Source of the DNA: Pedobacter polaris
GTDB taxonomy: Bacteria; Bacteroidota; Bacteroidia; Sphingobacteriales; Sphingobacteriaceae
Direction: 5' to 3'
Length of the DNA stretch: 64,000 bases
NCBI RefSeq assembly: GCF_005116505.1
Contig: NZ_SWBR01000005.1
Coordinates: forward strand, 186,001-250,000
Shown here: one piece after another, positions 8,871-17,767 of the stretch
Numbering within the stretch: the first letter of the stretch is position 1
How the letters are laid out: every line of letters begins with the position of its first letter
The notes under the pieces: generated by a model
Seen by the model: the letters and a program-made list of their open reading frames with translations, nothing else
Databases searched by the model: none
What the model was told of the DNA's origin: nothing
Program-made: the position numbers and the translations under genes

Positions 8871-9635
8871 CTAATGTTTAATCATCAAATCAATTAGATA
8901 TCCTATTCCAAGAGCTAGCATACTAAAAGTTATCATGCCTATCATGTAGGCAGCAAAGGCTTTTACGTAACTCAATACTTTTTCAGCATTAAAAAACTGC
9001 CCAATTGCCCAAGTAGCGTAAATGTAAAAAATAATGCCAGAAGCTTGCATTACATTGATATGTGTTAAACCCCTAAAAAGTACTGCCAATGAAAATATTA
9101 ACATGCCAATGCCCATCACAAAACACAGCAGGATAACGATTTCAAAAAAGTTATAACCACTTTTCCAAAAGAATAATTTTAACCAAAAACCAATTAAAAG
9201 ACCTTCTAAGATATTTGAATAGCCATAGTTGCTATGTATCCAATTGTTAATTGCTTTTGTAGCAACCCCTTTACTGCCTTCTATTTTAATAAAACTATCA
9301 TCTATATGAAAAAAGTGCGTGAGTAAGGTGTAAACCAAAGAAGTGATAATGATAAATATAACTGGTTTAACTAGCCTGCTTCGATCTGTAGAAATAAACT
9401 TCCTAATGTTTTGGCCTGGTCTAATTAACAGTTCTTTAATGGTATAAAAAATTCCTTTTTCGAAATGCAGTACATGCACAATTTCGTGTTGGATATAATG
9501 TCCATCAATCCTCTTTAGCTGTACAGGGTTTCCGCAGTTGGCACAGTAGTTTTGGATTACTTCACTGTTGCAATTTCCGCAAGTGGTTATTGTTTTGGTT
9601 AATTCTTCTATAGTTTGTGCTGAGCGTTGTTTCAT
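8871..9635 (-). CDS. DUF3667 zinc-ribbon membrane protein
   Basis: 254 residues. The N-terminus carries a zinc ribbon with two CxxC pairs (CGNCNSEVIQNYCANCGNP, about residues 19-37). Then comes the RPGQNIRKFISTDRSRLVKP segment that marks DUF3667 proteins, followed by four or five hydrophobic helices (for example PVIFIIITSLVYTLL, GYLIDLM at the end). A membrane protein of unknown function with a cytoplasmic zinc finger. Single gene on the minus strand directly after the repeat block. Confidence 0.8.
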   Translation of the reverse strand: MKQRSAQTIEELTKTITTCGNCNSEVIQNYCANCGNPVQLKRIDGHYIQHEIVHVLHFEKGIFYTIKELLIRPGQNIRKFISTDRSRLVKPVIFIIITSLVYTLLTHFFHIDDSFIKIEGSKGVATKAINNWIHSNYGYSNILEGLLIGFWLKLFFWKSGYNFFEIVILLCFVMGIGMLIFSLAVLFRGLTHINVMQASGIIFYIYATWAIGQFFNAEKVLSYVKAFAAYMIGMITFSMLALGIGYLIDLMIKH

Positions 9636-9833
9636 CGGCTAAAGTTGTAAAGCAAATCTAGTAAATGATTTTTCTAAAGAAGCTGATGAAATAAATTTAA
9701 CAAGAAGATAATTTAAAGGTGAAATAAAGATTTTTGTTTCTTGGATCGTTATCGAAGTAGGAATAGTCCTTTTTATTATCTAAATACCTTGTGCGAAGAG
9801 TTGTTACTGAACGCACAAGGTTTAGTTTTGATT

Positions 9834-10214
9834 TTATTCTTCTATTAATGGTGCATATTTAGCTCTGTTATCATAAATGATCCAAAGTAAAACAGCGGTA
9901 AATACTGCAGCAATAGGAAATCCGCTAGCATCCGTAACTGTATTTGTTAATAAAATACCAACCATTATAGGTACAATAATTAAAGCACCTAATGCCCTTG
10001 TTTTTGGGAAGATGATCAATAAGCCTCCTAAAATTTCAGCAACTGCAATTAATGGCATTAACCAAGTCACGGCCATCATCCCTGTCATCGCTTTCATCAT
10101 GTCATCCGATATTTTGTCGGGCATGGGCATGTAATGGAAAAATTTGTCTAAGCCTGCATTGATAAAGAAAAGTCCAAATAATAGACTTAAAACGAATGTG
10201 ATTTTCTGTTTCAT
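9834..10214 (-). CDS. DoxX-like membrane protein
   Basis: 126 residues with four transmembrane segments: FVLSLLFGLFFINAGLDKFF, VTWLMPLIAVAEILGGLLII, ALGALIIVPIMVGILLTNTV and AAVFTAVLLWIIYDNRAKY. The pattern GLDKF in helix 1 and AEILGGLLI in helix 2 is typical of the DoxX/DoxD family. It is the last gene of the run 12186 to 9834 (ArsR, SRPBCC, VOC, SRPBCC, DoxX), a set often seen together in Bacteroidota. Biochemical role unknown; some DoxX proteins affect redox or sulfur homeostasis. Confidence 0.8.
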   Translation of the reverse strand: MKQKITFVLSLLFGLFFINAGLDKFFHYMPMPDKISDDMMKAMTGMMAVTWLMPLIAVAEILGGLLIIFPKTRALGALIIVPIMVGILLTNTVTDASGFPIAAVFTAVLLWIIYDNRAKYAPLIEE

Positions 10215-10344
10215 GTATTTTTGATTTATAATTTAGGAATGGTTTTGTATTTAAAGCTAGTCAAAAATATACTAAAATCAATTCAAAATTGAGGTGCAGA
10301 CGCGACAAGTTAAATGGGCATTTGAGATGGAATTTATTTTATTC

Positions 10345-10857
10345 TTAATAAGTTGTCCATTTTTTAGATAAAGTTTCTAACAGCGTATCTAAGTAGTTCA
10401 ATGTCATTGTAAATCCACCTTGGAAACCCATTTCAATCATTTGCTCAAAACGTTCAAGCGAATCGTTTTTAATTGTAATGCTAACTTTTGTTGTGCCGTT
10501 TTCTTCACTGAAATTAAAATCCCAATCAGAGCCTGGCAATTGAGGATTTTCATCTGCGTCTGCAAAAGCACTCAGCATTTTGAAATTGCTTGTTGGGCTT
10601 ATAGCAATATATTTCTGAATAGACCAATGTTCATCACCTTCTGGACTTACCATGGCATAAAACCTTCTACCACCAACTTCAAAATTCATAACCTTTGTTT
10701 TTGAAATCCAAGGTTTTGGAGCCCACCATTGATCAAGAATTTCTTGTTTTGTAAAAGCATCCCATACTAAAGAAAGGTCTGCATCAAATTCTCTATTTAC
10801 AACTACTGTTTTTGCTGGCTTGTCTACGATAAAATCGAATAATAAATTACTTTTCAT
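10345..10857 (-). CDS. SRPBCC (AHSA1-like) domain protein
   Basis: 170 residues covering one START-like hydrophobic-cavity domain: the N-terminal [18 protein letters not shown] helix, the WWAPKPW motif, and the C-terminal long helix [20 protein letters not shown]. These are activator-of-Hsp90-like (AHSA1) family hallmarks. It is a paralogue of the product of 11367-11870; the first 15 residues differ by only a few positions. Proteins of this group probably bind small hydrophobic ligands; the ligand is unknown. Confidence 0.85.
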   Translation of the reverse strand: MKSNLLFDFIVDKPAKTVVVNREFDADLSLVWDAFTKQEILDQWWAPKPWISKTKVMNFEVGGRRFYAMVSPEGDEHWSIQKYIAISPTSNFKMLSAFADADENPQLPGSDWDFNFSEENGTTKVSITIKNDSLERFEQMIEMGFQGGFTMTLNYLDTLLETLSKKWTTY

Positions 10858-10895
10858 CTTTTCTATTTTTAATTGATAATTATCTTGTTTTTAGT

Positions 10896-11321
10896 TCAGC
10901 TGCGCTTGGTTAAATCTATCATCCATTCTATGCCAAACTTGTCTCTAAGCATTGCAAAATAAGAGTCCGAAGAACTATCATCATTTGGTATTTCAATACT
11001 TCCACCTACTGAAAGCCCGTTAAATAATCTGTCTGCTTCTTCAAAACTTTCGGCACTAATAGCTATTTTAGACCTGTTTTCATTTTCATTTACTTGCCCC
11101 ATACTTTCTGGAACATCATTGCCCCTTAAGGTATTATTACCAATTGATAAAGCAATGTGCATGAGCTTATTTGCTTCTTTTTCTGCTACTGGGAATTCGT
11201 CGTTTGCTATGTCTTTAAAGCGCATAATCTTTGTGAACTCTCCACCAAATACTGATTTGTAAAAATTAAATGCTTCTTCGGCATTTCCGTTGAAGTTAAT
11301 GTGTGGGTTAATAAGTGCCAT
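10896..11321 (-). CDS. PhnB-like VOC family protein
   Basis: 141 residues. It begins with ALINPHINFNGNAEEAFNFY, the usual start of the PhnB/3-demethylubiquinone-methyltransferase-like VOC branch, and ends with DKFGIEWMIDL. The central HIALSIGNNTLRGND strand is also characteristic. It is probably a small cytoplasmic dimer. Despite the family name, methyltransferase activity should not be assumed. It lies between the two SRPBCC paralogues in the ArsR-led run. Confidence 0.87.
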   Translation of the reverse strand: MALINPHINFNGNAEEAFNFYKSVFGGEFTKIMRFKDIANDEFPVAEKEANKLMHIALSIGNNTLRGNDVPESMGQVNENENRSKIAISAESFEEADRLFNGLSVGGSIEIPNDDSSSDSYFAMLRDKFGIEWMIDLTKRS

Positions 11322-11366
11322 AATTATTTGTTTTTAATTGAACTCGTGTTTTCACTTTGTTCTTGT

Positions 11367-11870
11367 TTATTTTTTAAGATTTAATAATAATTCATCAAGA
11401 TTTGCTAGAGCGGATGACATGCCTTCTTTGAAACCATTTGTTACCATGTATTCAAGAACCTCAAGGCTTCCGTATTGGGCTGTAACAGTTACGAAAGTAT
11501 TTCCGTTTGTTTCGTTAAAAATATTTGTGCATAAGGTGCGGGGAAAATCTGGATTAACAATTCCATTTTCATTGCTAAATCCCCTCAATTCAGTAATGCT
11601 TTTTTGAAACTCTATTTTTTGGTAATCATATCTGCTCCAATGCTTTTCGCCTTGCGGACTTATCATTGCATAGTGCCAAAATCCACCTTCTTTAAAATCC
11701 ATTGTTTTAGTTTCTGCCCTCCAAGGTTTTGGTGCAATCCATTGTTCAAGAAATTTTGGTGTTGTCCATGCTTCCCAAACCAATGCAAGTTCTGCGGCAA
11801 ACTCACGTTTAATGAGAATGGTTTTGTCTTCTTTGTTTACGATAAAGTCAAACAATAAATTACTTTCCAT
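11367..11870 (-). CDS. SRPBCC (AHSA1-like) domain protein
   Basis: 167 residues, the same domain as 10345-10857: [17 protein letters not shown] at the N-terminus, then [15 protein letters not shown], and a terminal helix ending in [12 protein letters not shown]. Its start at 11870 overlaps the end of the ArsR-type regulator by 11 bases, so translation is probably coupled. The ArsR-SRPBCC pair is a common arrangement in which the regulator is thought to control the SRPBCC gene. Confidence 0.87.
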   Translation of the reverse strand: MESNLLFDFIVNKEDKTILIKREFAAELALVWEAWTTPKFLEQWIAPKPWRAETKTMDFKEGGFWHYAMISPQGEKHWSRYDYQKIEFQKSITELRGFSNENGIVNPDFPRTLCTNIFNETNGNTFVTVTAQYGSLEVLEYMVTNGFKEGMSSALANLDELLLNLKK

Positions 11871-12186
11871 CTTTTCTGTTTTTAAGCGTTAATAATACTT
11901 CGTCAAGTTGATTGAATCTAGTTTCCCAGATTTTTCTGAATTGCGCTATCCATTTGTCGATCTCTTTCATTTTTTCAAGTTCCAGTAGGTAATAAATCTC
12001 TCTACCTTTTTGTTCTTGTTTCACCAATTCACACTCTGTAAGTATTTTTAAGTGTTTAGATACCGCTTGTCGGCTGGTGTCAAAATGTTCTGCCAATGCA
12101 TTAGGTGTCATTGCTTGCAAGGCAATGAGTGTAATAATTGCTCTTCTGGTAGGATCTGCTATGGCCTGAAAAATATCTCTTCTCAT
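11860..12186 (-). CDS. ArsR family winged-helix transcriptional regulator
   Basis: 108 residues. The winged helix is plain: [40 protein letters not shown] as the HTH, and [14 protein letters not shown] as the wing. No Cys-rich metal site (CxC in helix 3) is present, so it is not a classic metal sensor. It is the first gene of the run ending with the DoxX gene, and is likely an autorepressor of that run. A gap of about 300 bases upstream would hold its promoter. Confidence 0.9.
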   Translation of the reverse strand: MRRDIFQAIADPTRRAIITLIALQAMTPNALAEHFDTSRQAVSKHLKILTECELVKQEQKGREIYYLLELEKMKEIDKWIAQFRKIWETRFNQLDEVLLTLKNRKDGK

Positions 12187-12429
12187 TTTTTAGTGTTGTT
12201 ATGAAACTAATTGGTTGCAAATATATATGCAACTGTTCGGTTTCGCAAGTTTATTTTAAAAAAAATAGATTTATTTTTCTAATTCAAAAATAGTTGCAAT
12301 GAAAATAACGCTTGTGGTGTAGATACGACAATTTAGCAGGGCATTTGTGCAAACTGCAGTTGGCCTATAATTTAAGATTACAAAATTAGGATAGCTTTGC
12401 CCTTTTTATGTCTTGGGGGGCTAAATAAC

Positions 12430-12465
12430 AAAATCCCTGTCCAATTTAATTTGAACAGGGATTTT
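12430..12465 (-). terminator. Hairpin terminator after 12486-12980
   Basis: AAATCCCTGTCC and its near complement GAACAGGGATTTT enclose an AT loop. It lies just beyond the stop codon of the minus-strand membrane protein gene and before the ArsR promoter region. Nothing else was recognised between 12187 and 12429 apart from AT-rich sequence. Confidence 0.6.
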
Positions 12466-12485
12466 CTATTATTGCAAAAAATAAC

Positions 12486-12980
12486 TTATTGATTAGTGCT
12501 TATGTTTATTTTCTTTTGCTTCAAAAACTGAAAAATAGACCCCACAATAAATAATACTAAAAGAACAAGTAGTGTTTTGCCAATTATTGGATCACTTGGG
12601 CCATTTGCCAGCGGATGACCGATTGGAATGCGGGTAAAGGTTTCATTAACTGTAGGAAGCCATGATAGCAAGAAACTGAATGAAAGGAAAAAATTTTCAA
12701 AATATCTACTTCGATTATTTCCTTTTTTTCTTGAATGAAGAAAATAGGCAACAGCTACTAAAATCGCAATTAATATGGAGAAAGCATGGCCTGGGTTAAA
12801 CCCACCATGCTTTGAAATACCCAAGGCTGTTAATGCTGTGATTATGGTACCATAAAAATATATTTTTCCGGATAATTCGTCCAAATTGATTTTACTGTAT
12901 TTTATATAGGATACTATTGCCGCAACAATGGCCAATACACCAATAACTGTATGAAAGATTCCTAAATTTGAGAGTCCCAT
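12486..12980 (-). CDS. Polytopic membrane protein of unknown function
   Basis: 164 residues with about four transmembrane helices: HTVIGVLAIVAAIVSYI, YGTIITALTALGI, FSILIAILVAVAYFL and LLVLLVLFIVGSIFQFL. No catalytic motif recognised. The RSRYFENFFLSFSFLLSWLP and GHPLANGPSDP segments may be conserved loops. It lies 28 bases after the OsmC gene on the same strand and could be cotranscribed with it. Confidence 0.65.
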   Translation of the reverse strand: MGLSNLGIFHTVIGVLAIVAAIVSYIKYSKINLDELSGKIYFYGTIITALTALGISKHGGFNPGHAFSILIAILVAVAYFLHSRKKGNNRSRYFENFFLSFSFLLSWLPTVNETFTRIPIGHPLANGPSDPIIGKTLLVLLVLFIVGSIFQFLKQKKINISTNQ

Positions 12981-13008
12981 AATTTTAAGATTTTAAAATT
13001 AATTTGAA

Positions 13009-13425
13009 TTAAGACACAAAATGAGCTTCTGAACTGATAGGGATATTCAGGACTTTAGAAATAAGACAATTCTGTTCTGCGCCTTTGGTAATAGCCTCAA
13101 ACTCTGCTTCACTTATGCCAGGTACTGTACCAGTAATAGTAAGATGTACCGATGTGATAGCTAAACCTTCCATTTTTACCGCAGCTTCAGTATCCAATGC
13201 TGTTGGATTAAATCCTTTTTCTGTTAATGCAGCACTAACAGCCATTGTAAAACAACCTGCATGTGCGGCTGCCAACAATTCTTCTGGATTTGTACCGGTT
13301 TCTTCACCCGTAAAACGAGTTTTAAAACTGTAGTTTGTTTGATTTAAAATTCCGCTTTGTGTAGTTATTTCGCCTTTACCTTCTTTTAGGTTACCTGCCC
13401 AATGTGCTTTTGCTGTACGTTTCAT
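13009..13425 (-). CDS. OsmC family peroxiredoxin
   Basis: 138 residues, the usual length. The two redox cysteines of OsmC are present: Cys in AAHAGCFTMAVSAAL and Cys in GAEQNCLISKVL. The order of strands and helices (GTNPEELLAAAHAGC, VHLTITGTVPGISEAEF) is that of OsmC proper rather than Ohr. Family role: thiol peroxidase that reduces organic hydroperoxides. Cytoplasmic. An AraC regulator gene lies about 85 bases upstream on the same strand and may control it. Confidence 0.93.
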   Translation of the reverse strand: MKRTAKAHWAGNLKEGKGEITTQSGILNQTNYSFKTRFTGEETGTNPEELLAAAHAGCFTMAVSAALTEKGFNPTALDTEAAVKMEGLAITSVHLTITGTVPGISEAEFEAITKGAEQNCLISKVLNIPISSEAHFVS

Positions 13426-13510
13426 GTTTTCTATGTTTAATATGTGATGTCGTTATTGACAATGCAAATATTGGATAGAAAAAAGGAAAGCTTTTTGCGA
13501 ATTGGTTCAA

Positions 13511-14362
13511 TTATTTGGCAATTTGGTTCAGCCTATAATTGCTTGGTGTAACACCGTATTTATCATGAAAACTTTTGGTGAAATTTGCCAAATCATTAAA
13601 GCCACATTCAAAGGCAATATCGGTGATGCGCTGATTGGAAACTACTAACAATTCAGTAGCTTTTTCCAATCTTTTGGTTTTGATGTAATTGGCAGGGGTA
13701 TCATTGTAGTGTTTTGCAAACTCTCGTTTAAATGACGATAAGCTCAGGTTACAATAATCGGCCAATTCGTCGAGTGTAATTGCCGAAAAAAGATTGGCAG
13801 TTATGATTTGTTTGAAACTATAGATGGTAGGGGAGAACAATTGAGATAAGATCATTTGAATGGCTTCGGCATTTTTAGTTTGCGAAAGCAGAATTATGAT
13901 CTCTTTTAGTTTTAATACCAGAATGTCTTCATTCACCAAAGACGGATTTTCAAAATAGAACAAAAGTCCTTCAATATATTTTTGAATTAAAAAATCGTTA
14001 TTAATTCTCTCACTTGTTTTATTGGAAATTGGATTTTTGGGTTGCTGCAATAAGGTTGGCATTTCCCTGTCATAAATCTTCTTTAAAATATCTGGGTGAA
14101 AATGTACAATAACAACCTTATTGTTATTTGCTGTAACATTGCTCATGTTATTGCCAACGGTTCTACAATTGAGTAATAACGAGTCGTTAGCTGAAATTTT
14201 TACTTGTTTCTCATCAATGTTGTAATGCATTTCACTTTCTAACATATAATGAAAACAAGCATTTTCTGCCGCAGGCATTTCAAATTTAAAAGGTGGCTTT
14301 AACACCAATATTTCTAAAAGTGTTTTGCCGAATAAATCATATCTTTTGTGGTCGCCTATCAT
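13511..14362 (-). CDS. AraC family transcriptional regulator
   Basis: 283 residues. The N-terminal sensory part is beta-rich (MHYNIDEKQVKISANDSLLLN, a cupin-like strand pattern, shown here in part). The C-terminal HTH pair is clear: LDELADYCNLSLSSFKREF and ITDIAFECGFNDLANFTKSF, ending with KYGVTPSNYR. Its ATG follows the stop of the upstream acetyltransferase gene with no spacer, so the two are cotranscribed. By position, the downstream OsmC gene is a candidate target. Confidence 0.88.
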   Translation of the reverse strand: MIGDHKRYDLFGKTLLEILVLKPPFKFEMPAAENACFHYMLESEMHYNIDEKQVKISANDSLLLNCRTVGNNMSNVTANNNKVVIVHFHPDILKKIYDREMPTLLQQPKNPISNKTSERINNDFLIQKYIEGLLFYFENPSLVNEDILVLKLKEIIILLSQTKNAEAIQMILSQLFSPTIYSFKQIITANLFSAITLDELADYCNLSLSSFKREFAKHYNDTPANYIKTKRLEKATELLVVSNQRITDIAFECGFNDLANFTKSFHDKYGVTPSNYRLNQIAK

Positions 14363-14932
14363 TTATTGTTGATTTTCAAAGGTTGGGTTGTTCGTTAGCA
14401 TCAAATGATTAAGTTTAAAGAGAACGTATGGGCTGTCTGAATTACTATCAATGTTTTCTTGTTTCTTGAAGTTATTTTTCTCTAGAAGTTTTGTTGACTT
14501 TACGTTTTCTATATGTGTATATGCTTCAATTGTTTTTAGTCCGATAACCTGAAGTCCAAAGCCAATAACTTTTAATATAGCCTCTTGCATAATTCCTTGT
14601 CCTTGAAAAGTTGGCAATAATTCATAACCGATTTCGGCTTGGTCATTTTCGGCTAAAAAATTAAATAAGCAAATTGTTCCTACTAAATTGTCGTGATTAG
14701 TTAGCGTAATTGCCCAATAGATTCCTTTGTTTTCCCTAACTACTTCCTCAATTTTATGGATAAATTTTCTTGCGTCTTCAATCGTATTACTTGGGGCTCT
14801 GTCAATGTATTTATTTACTTGTTGATCTGAACGAAGTGCAAATATTTCTTTGTCGTCATTAACAGAAAGTTGTCTTAGGGTTAAACGCTCTGTTATTAAA
14901 ACTGGAAATGGGGTAAATGTAAGGGTTAGCAT
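14363..14932 (-). CDS. GNAT acetyltransferase (RimJ/RimL type)
   Basis: 189 residues. The start TERLTLRQLSVNDDKEIFAL is typical of ribosomal-protein-alanine-acetyltransferase-like GNATs. Motif A appears in EIGYELLPTFQGQGIMQEAI (Q-x-x-G-x-G variant) and the last motif in NVKSTKLLEKNNFKK. Substrate unknown. The reading frame stays open upstream of the ATG for about 45 codons of what seems to be another, broken gene (see 14933-15160), so this gene may have lost its own leader. Confidence 0.85.
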   Translation of the reverse strand: MLTLTFTPFPVLITERLTLRQLSVNDDKEIFALRSDQQVNKYIDRAPSNTIEDARKFIHKIEEVVRENKGIYWAITLTNHDNLVGTICLFNFLAENDQAEIGYELLPTFQGQGIMQEAILKVIGFGLQVIGLKTIEAYTHIENVKSTKLLEKNNFKKQENIDSNSDSPYVLFKLNHLMLTNNPTFENQQ

Positions 14933-15160
14933 ATTGGCTTTTTTCTGTTCGTTTCTTGTAGCATGACTTCTGAAATAGGATTTTTTATTTTCTTTCCAAT
15001 CGTCTATAGCCGCTTGTGAATAATCATAAATTTCTTCAGTCTCGCCAATATACTTAACAGTTCCGTTTTTAATGGATTGTCAACTGTTTTTAAATAGTGA
15101 TAGGTTTTGATGCCCACCGAAACCAAGTATTCTCCATCAATTCCACTGTCAAAGTTAAAA
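14933..15160 (-). pseudogene. Frameshifted gene remnant upstream of the acetyltransferase
   Basis: Minus-strand translation gives protein-like sequence split over two frames: IDGEYLVSVGIKTYHYLK then TVDNPLK in one frame, and NGTVKYIGETEEIYDYSQ then AAIDDWKENKKSYFRSH in the next. They join at an A run near 15068-15080, where one added base would fuse them. There is no start codon in the second frame, and it runs in frame into the acetyltransferase ATG. I do not recognise the family. A small decayed gene is the best reading; chance is possible. Confidence 0.5.
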
Positions 15161-15398
15161 CATCAATGCTATTGGTTATGTATTAGTTCCTATCATCAAG
15201 CTTATGTTACAGTAATAAAACTAAAATATAGTTATAATTTATCCAAGTTTTTATGAAAATACTTGGACTCATATTGGACTCACTTACTATTTGATACGTC
15301 TGAGATATTAGGCAGGTGGAAGCAATTCACCGCCAACACCAACTGATTTCAATTGTGTGTTTGATTAATCAACATGTTAAGGGCCACTGCACTCGGTA
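15161..15398. other. Intergenic, nothing recognised
   Basis: AT-rich sequence without a supported frame. It includes a short direct repeat, TTGGACTCA twice near 15264-15282. Together with the remnant to its left this makes 466 bases without an intact gene. Confidence 0.5.
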
Positions 15399-16658
15399 TT
15401 AGCGGCTGTTGTTCTTCTCGCTGATACGTTCTATTTCTTTTGACAAGCTTTGTTTTTCTATCTTGGATTTTGTCAGCCCAATAGCTTGAGTATAATGGAA
15501 AATGGCTTTGTTAATGTCTATATCTACATACAAGTAGCCTAATAATTTGTGATAGTAATTACTTTCTTCCAGCTTTAGTTTTTCGGCTTCGTGTATTGCG
15601 TTATTGTGTCCGTAAACTTTGGCATATGCAAATGTCCTATTCAATGCAGTTATAGGCGAATATTCAATAAGAATAAGTTGATTGTAAAGTTGTAAAATGT
15701 GTTGCCATTTATCCTGGTCTGTCGGTGTAGTATGCCAATAAGCAATTCCCGCTTCTAAATGATATTTTGAAATTTCGTTTCCATTGCAGGCATTCACTAA
15801 ATAATAATTTCCTTTTTCAATCAACGTTTTGTCCCACAAGTTTTTGTTCTGTTCATCAAATAAAACAGCTTCCCCTTGGTCGTTTGTTCTTGCTTCAAGT
15901 CGCGAGCTTTGAAAACACATTAAGGCAAGTAATGCGTTTGTTTGTGGTGTGTTCGTGAAATTATTTTCCGTTAACATTAAAGTTAGTCTTACTGCTTCTG
16001 AACAAAGTTCTTGTCTGATTAACTGATTATTAGTTTTGGAAAAATATCCTTCGTTAAACAGCAAGTATAAAGTTTTTAGAACGCTATTTAACCTTAATTT
16101 TGTTTCCTTCTCGTTTAATATTTTTATTTGAAAACTGTCATTGCGAAGATTAGTTCTGGCTCTTTGCAAACGCTTTTTAATGGTTTCAGGTTTTGTAAGA
16201 AAAGCATTGGCAATTTCTTCCACACTGAAACTGCAAAGAATTTGAAGTGCTAAACAAATTTGACTTTCCGTTGAATTACTGGGGCTACAAACTGCAAAAA
16301 TCATTGCTAACTGACTGTCCGCAATGTTTTGACTGCTAAATTCAAAATCTTGTTCTATGTCAAATTCATTCGGCTTTATAACTTCTTTGATTTGTGTTTC
16401 AAAAACCACAATGTGTTTAAAATAATCTTTGGTCTTGTTTTTAGCAACCGTATAAAGCCAAGCTGTTGGGTTTTTGGGTATTCCATTAATTGCCCAATTT
16501 TCAGACGCTTTTAAGAAAGTGTCGCTGACAATGTCTTCGGCAATTTCAACATGCTTTAAACCGAAATGACGACATAAAACAGCCGTCATTTTAGCATATT
16601 CCTGTCGGAATAGATGAGGTAAGAGTTCTTTATGTGATTGCTGATTTTCTGTCATCAA
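15399..16658 (-). CDS. ECF RNA polymerase sigma factor with C-terminal DUF6596 region
   Basis: 419 residues, much longer than ordinary ECF sigma factors. Region 2 is seen as YAKMTAVLCRHFGLKHVEIA with DIVSDTFLKASENWAINGIP, region 4 as LQILCSFSVEEIANAFLTKP plus ETIKKRLQRARTNLR. The remaining ~230 residues are helical (TPR-like) and match the C-terminal extension of the YciI-linked sigma group. Family role: directs RNA polymerase to stress genes. There is no anti-sigma gene. Its ATG overlaps the stop of the YciI-domain gene by 4 bases, and that pairing is a hallmark of this ECF group. Confidence 0.92.
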   Translation of the reverse strand: MMTENQQSHKELLPHLFRQEYAKMTAVLCRHFGLKHVEIAEDIVSDTFLKASENWAINGIPKNPTAWLYTVAKNKTKDYFKHIVVFETQIKEVIKPNEFDIEQDFEFSSQNIADSQLAMIFAVCSPSNSTESQICLALQILCSFSVEEIANAFLTKPETIKKRLQRARTNLRNDSFQIKILNEKETKLRLNSVLKTLYLLFNEGYFSKTNNQLIRQELCSEAVRLTLMLTENNFTNTPQTNALLALMCFQSSRLEARTNDQGEAVLFDEQNKNLWDKTLIEKGNYYLVNACNGNEISKYHLEAGIAYWHTTPTDQDKWQHILQLYNQLILIEYSPITALNRTFAYAKVYGHNNAIHEAEKLKLEESNYYHKLLGYLYVDIDINKAIFHYTQAIGLTKSKIEKQSLSKEIERISEKNNSR

Positions 16659-16996
16659 TCTCTTTTTAGAACCTCTCTAATTTCGATGTTGCCGCCAATT
16701 TTGAAAATCGGATTTCCCTTTGCAATTTCTACAGCTTCATCAATGGTTTCACTTTTTATAATAATATAACCAACTATAAACTCTTTGATTTCTGTATATG
16801 GGCCATCGGTTACTATATGATCAGGCTTCACCGTTTTGGCACTCCCAATACCAGGTAAAAGTGTATTTCCCTTGTCTACTAATTTATTTTGAGCAGCGAT
16901 GCCTGCTAGCCAATTCATTCTTTCCTGCATTTGTTCAGGCGAAGGTTTGAAATCGGCAATATCTTTTAACCTAAAGATTAATGTAAATTCTTTCAT
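16655..16996 (-). CDS. YciI-like (DGPF) domain protein
   Basis: 113 residues. The VTDGPYTEIKEFIVGYIIIK segment is the DGPF-type motif that names this family (here DGPY), and the C-terminus GNIEIREV is typical. It forms a small ferredoxin-like fold with no proven activity in this branch. It is genetically linked and translationally coupled to the sigma factor gene downstream, and is thought to act with it, but the mechanism is not known. Confidence 0.9.
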   Translation of the reverse strand: MKEFTLIFRLKDIADFKPSPEQMQERMNWLAGIAAQNKLVDKGNTLLPGIGSAKTVKPDHIVTDGPYTEIKEFIVGYIIIKSETIDEAVEIAKGNPIFKIGGNIEIREVLKRD

Positions 16997-17008
16997 TTTT
17001 GGAGTCTT

Positions 17009-17602
17009 TTATATGTTATGTATAAATGTTTGGTAATCTATTTTTAGGTTGGTATTGGCCGTGCTTTCAACTCTAAATGTATAAATATCTGAAATTCCCA
17101 TGTAAGCATTAAAAACAGTTTTTATATACGATTCTATGTATTCATTTTGATTGGGCCAATCAGATAATTTACCACCCGATGCAATTGCTAAATATACCTT
17201 CTTACCTTTAAAAACACCCGTTCTTACTCCATCAGAATCATATCGATAGGTTATGCCAAATCTAATGAGTTGATCAATCCATGCCTTTAAAGGAGCGGAA
17301 ATTCCTAGATTATGCATTGGAGTGCCGATAACAATAATATCTGCATCATTAATTTCATTAAAAATTGTATTAGCATAGGTAAATAATTGCTTACCATCTT
17401 CTAAGATAGAATCTGGATGTTTGTAAAACTCTCCTATTAATTCTGGGTCTATAAAGGGAGGAAACTCTTTTGTTAAGTCTTTTTCAACGACTGTTTTAAT
17501 ATCGTTTTTGTCCATTAACTTTTTAACAATGGCTGAACTTAATCCTTTACTGTGAGATAGGCTTCCTCTTGCACTCGAGATAATATGCAAAACATTTTTC
17601 AT
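17009..17602 (-). CDS. azoR: FMN-dependent NADH-azoreductase
   Basis: 197 residues, the normal length for AzoR. The flavodoxin-like FMN site is seen as ISSARGSLSHSKGLS at the N-terminus, and GTPMHNLGISAPLKAWIDQL matches the conserved P-M-x-N motif of azoreductases. The Ala-Ser-Gly-Gly loop IASGGKLSDWP is also present. Family role: two-electron reduction of azo compounds and quinones by NADH. Cytoplasmic homodimer. It lies 12 bases upstream of the YciI gene on the same strand, so the sigma factor module may be cotranscribed with it. Confidence 0.9.
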   Translation of the reverse strand: MKNVLHIISSARGSLSHSKGLSSAIVKKLMDKNDIKTVVEKDLTKEFPPFIDPELIGEFYKHPDSILEDGKQLFTYANTIFNEINDADIIVIGTPMHNLGISAPLKAWIDQLIRFGITYRYDSDGVRTGVFKGKKVYLAIASGGKLSDWPNQNEYIESYIKTVFNAYMGISDIYTFRVESTANTNLKIDYQTFIHNI

Positions 17603-17767
17603 CTTTTAAATTTTGTTGTTTTGCCTTATAACGATTAATATTTCAGGACGGGGACAAAAGTCTCAACTTTTATTATGTGCTGGTTTAAAATAGGCGAAAT
17701 CCATTTACTAATTTATTAAAGGGCTATAGTATGTATTTTTAAAACCAAATATAATTTATTTCGACAT

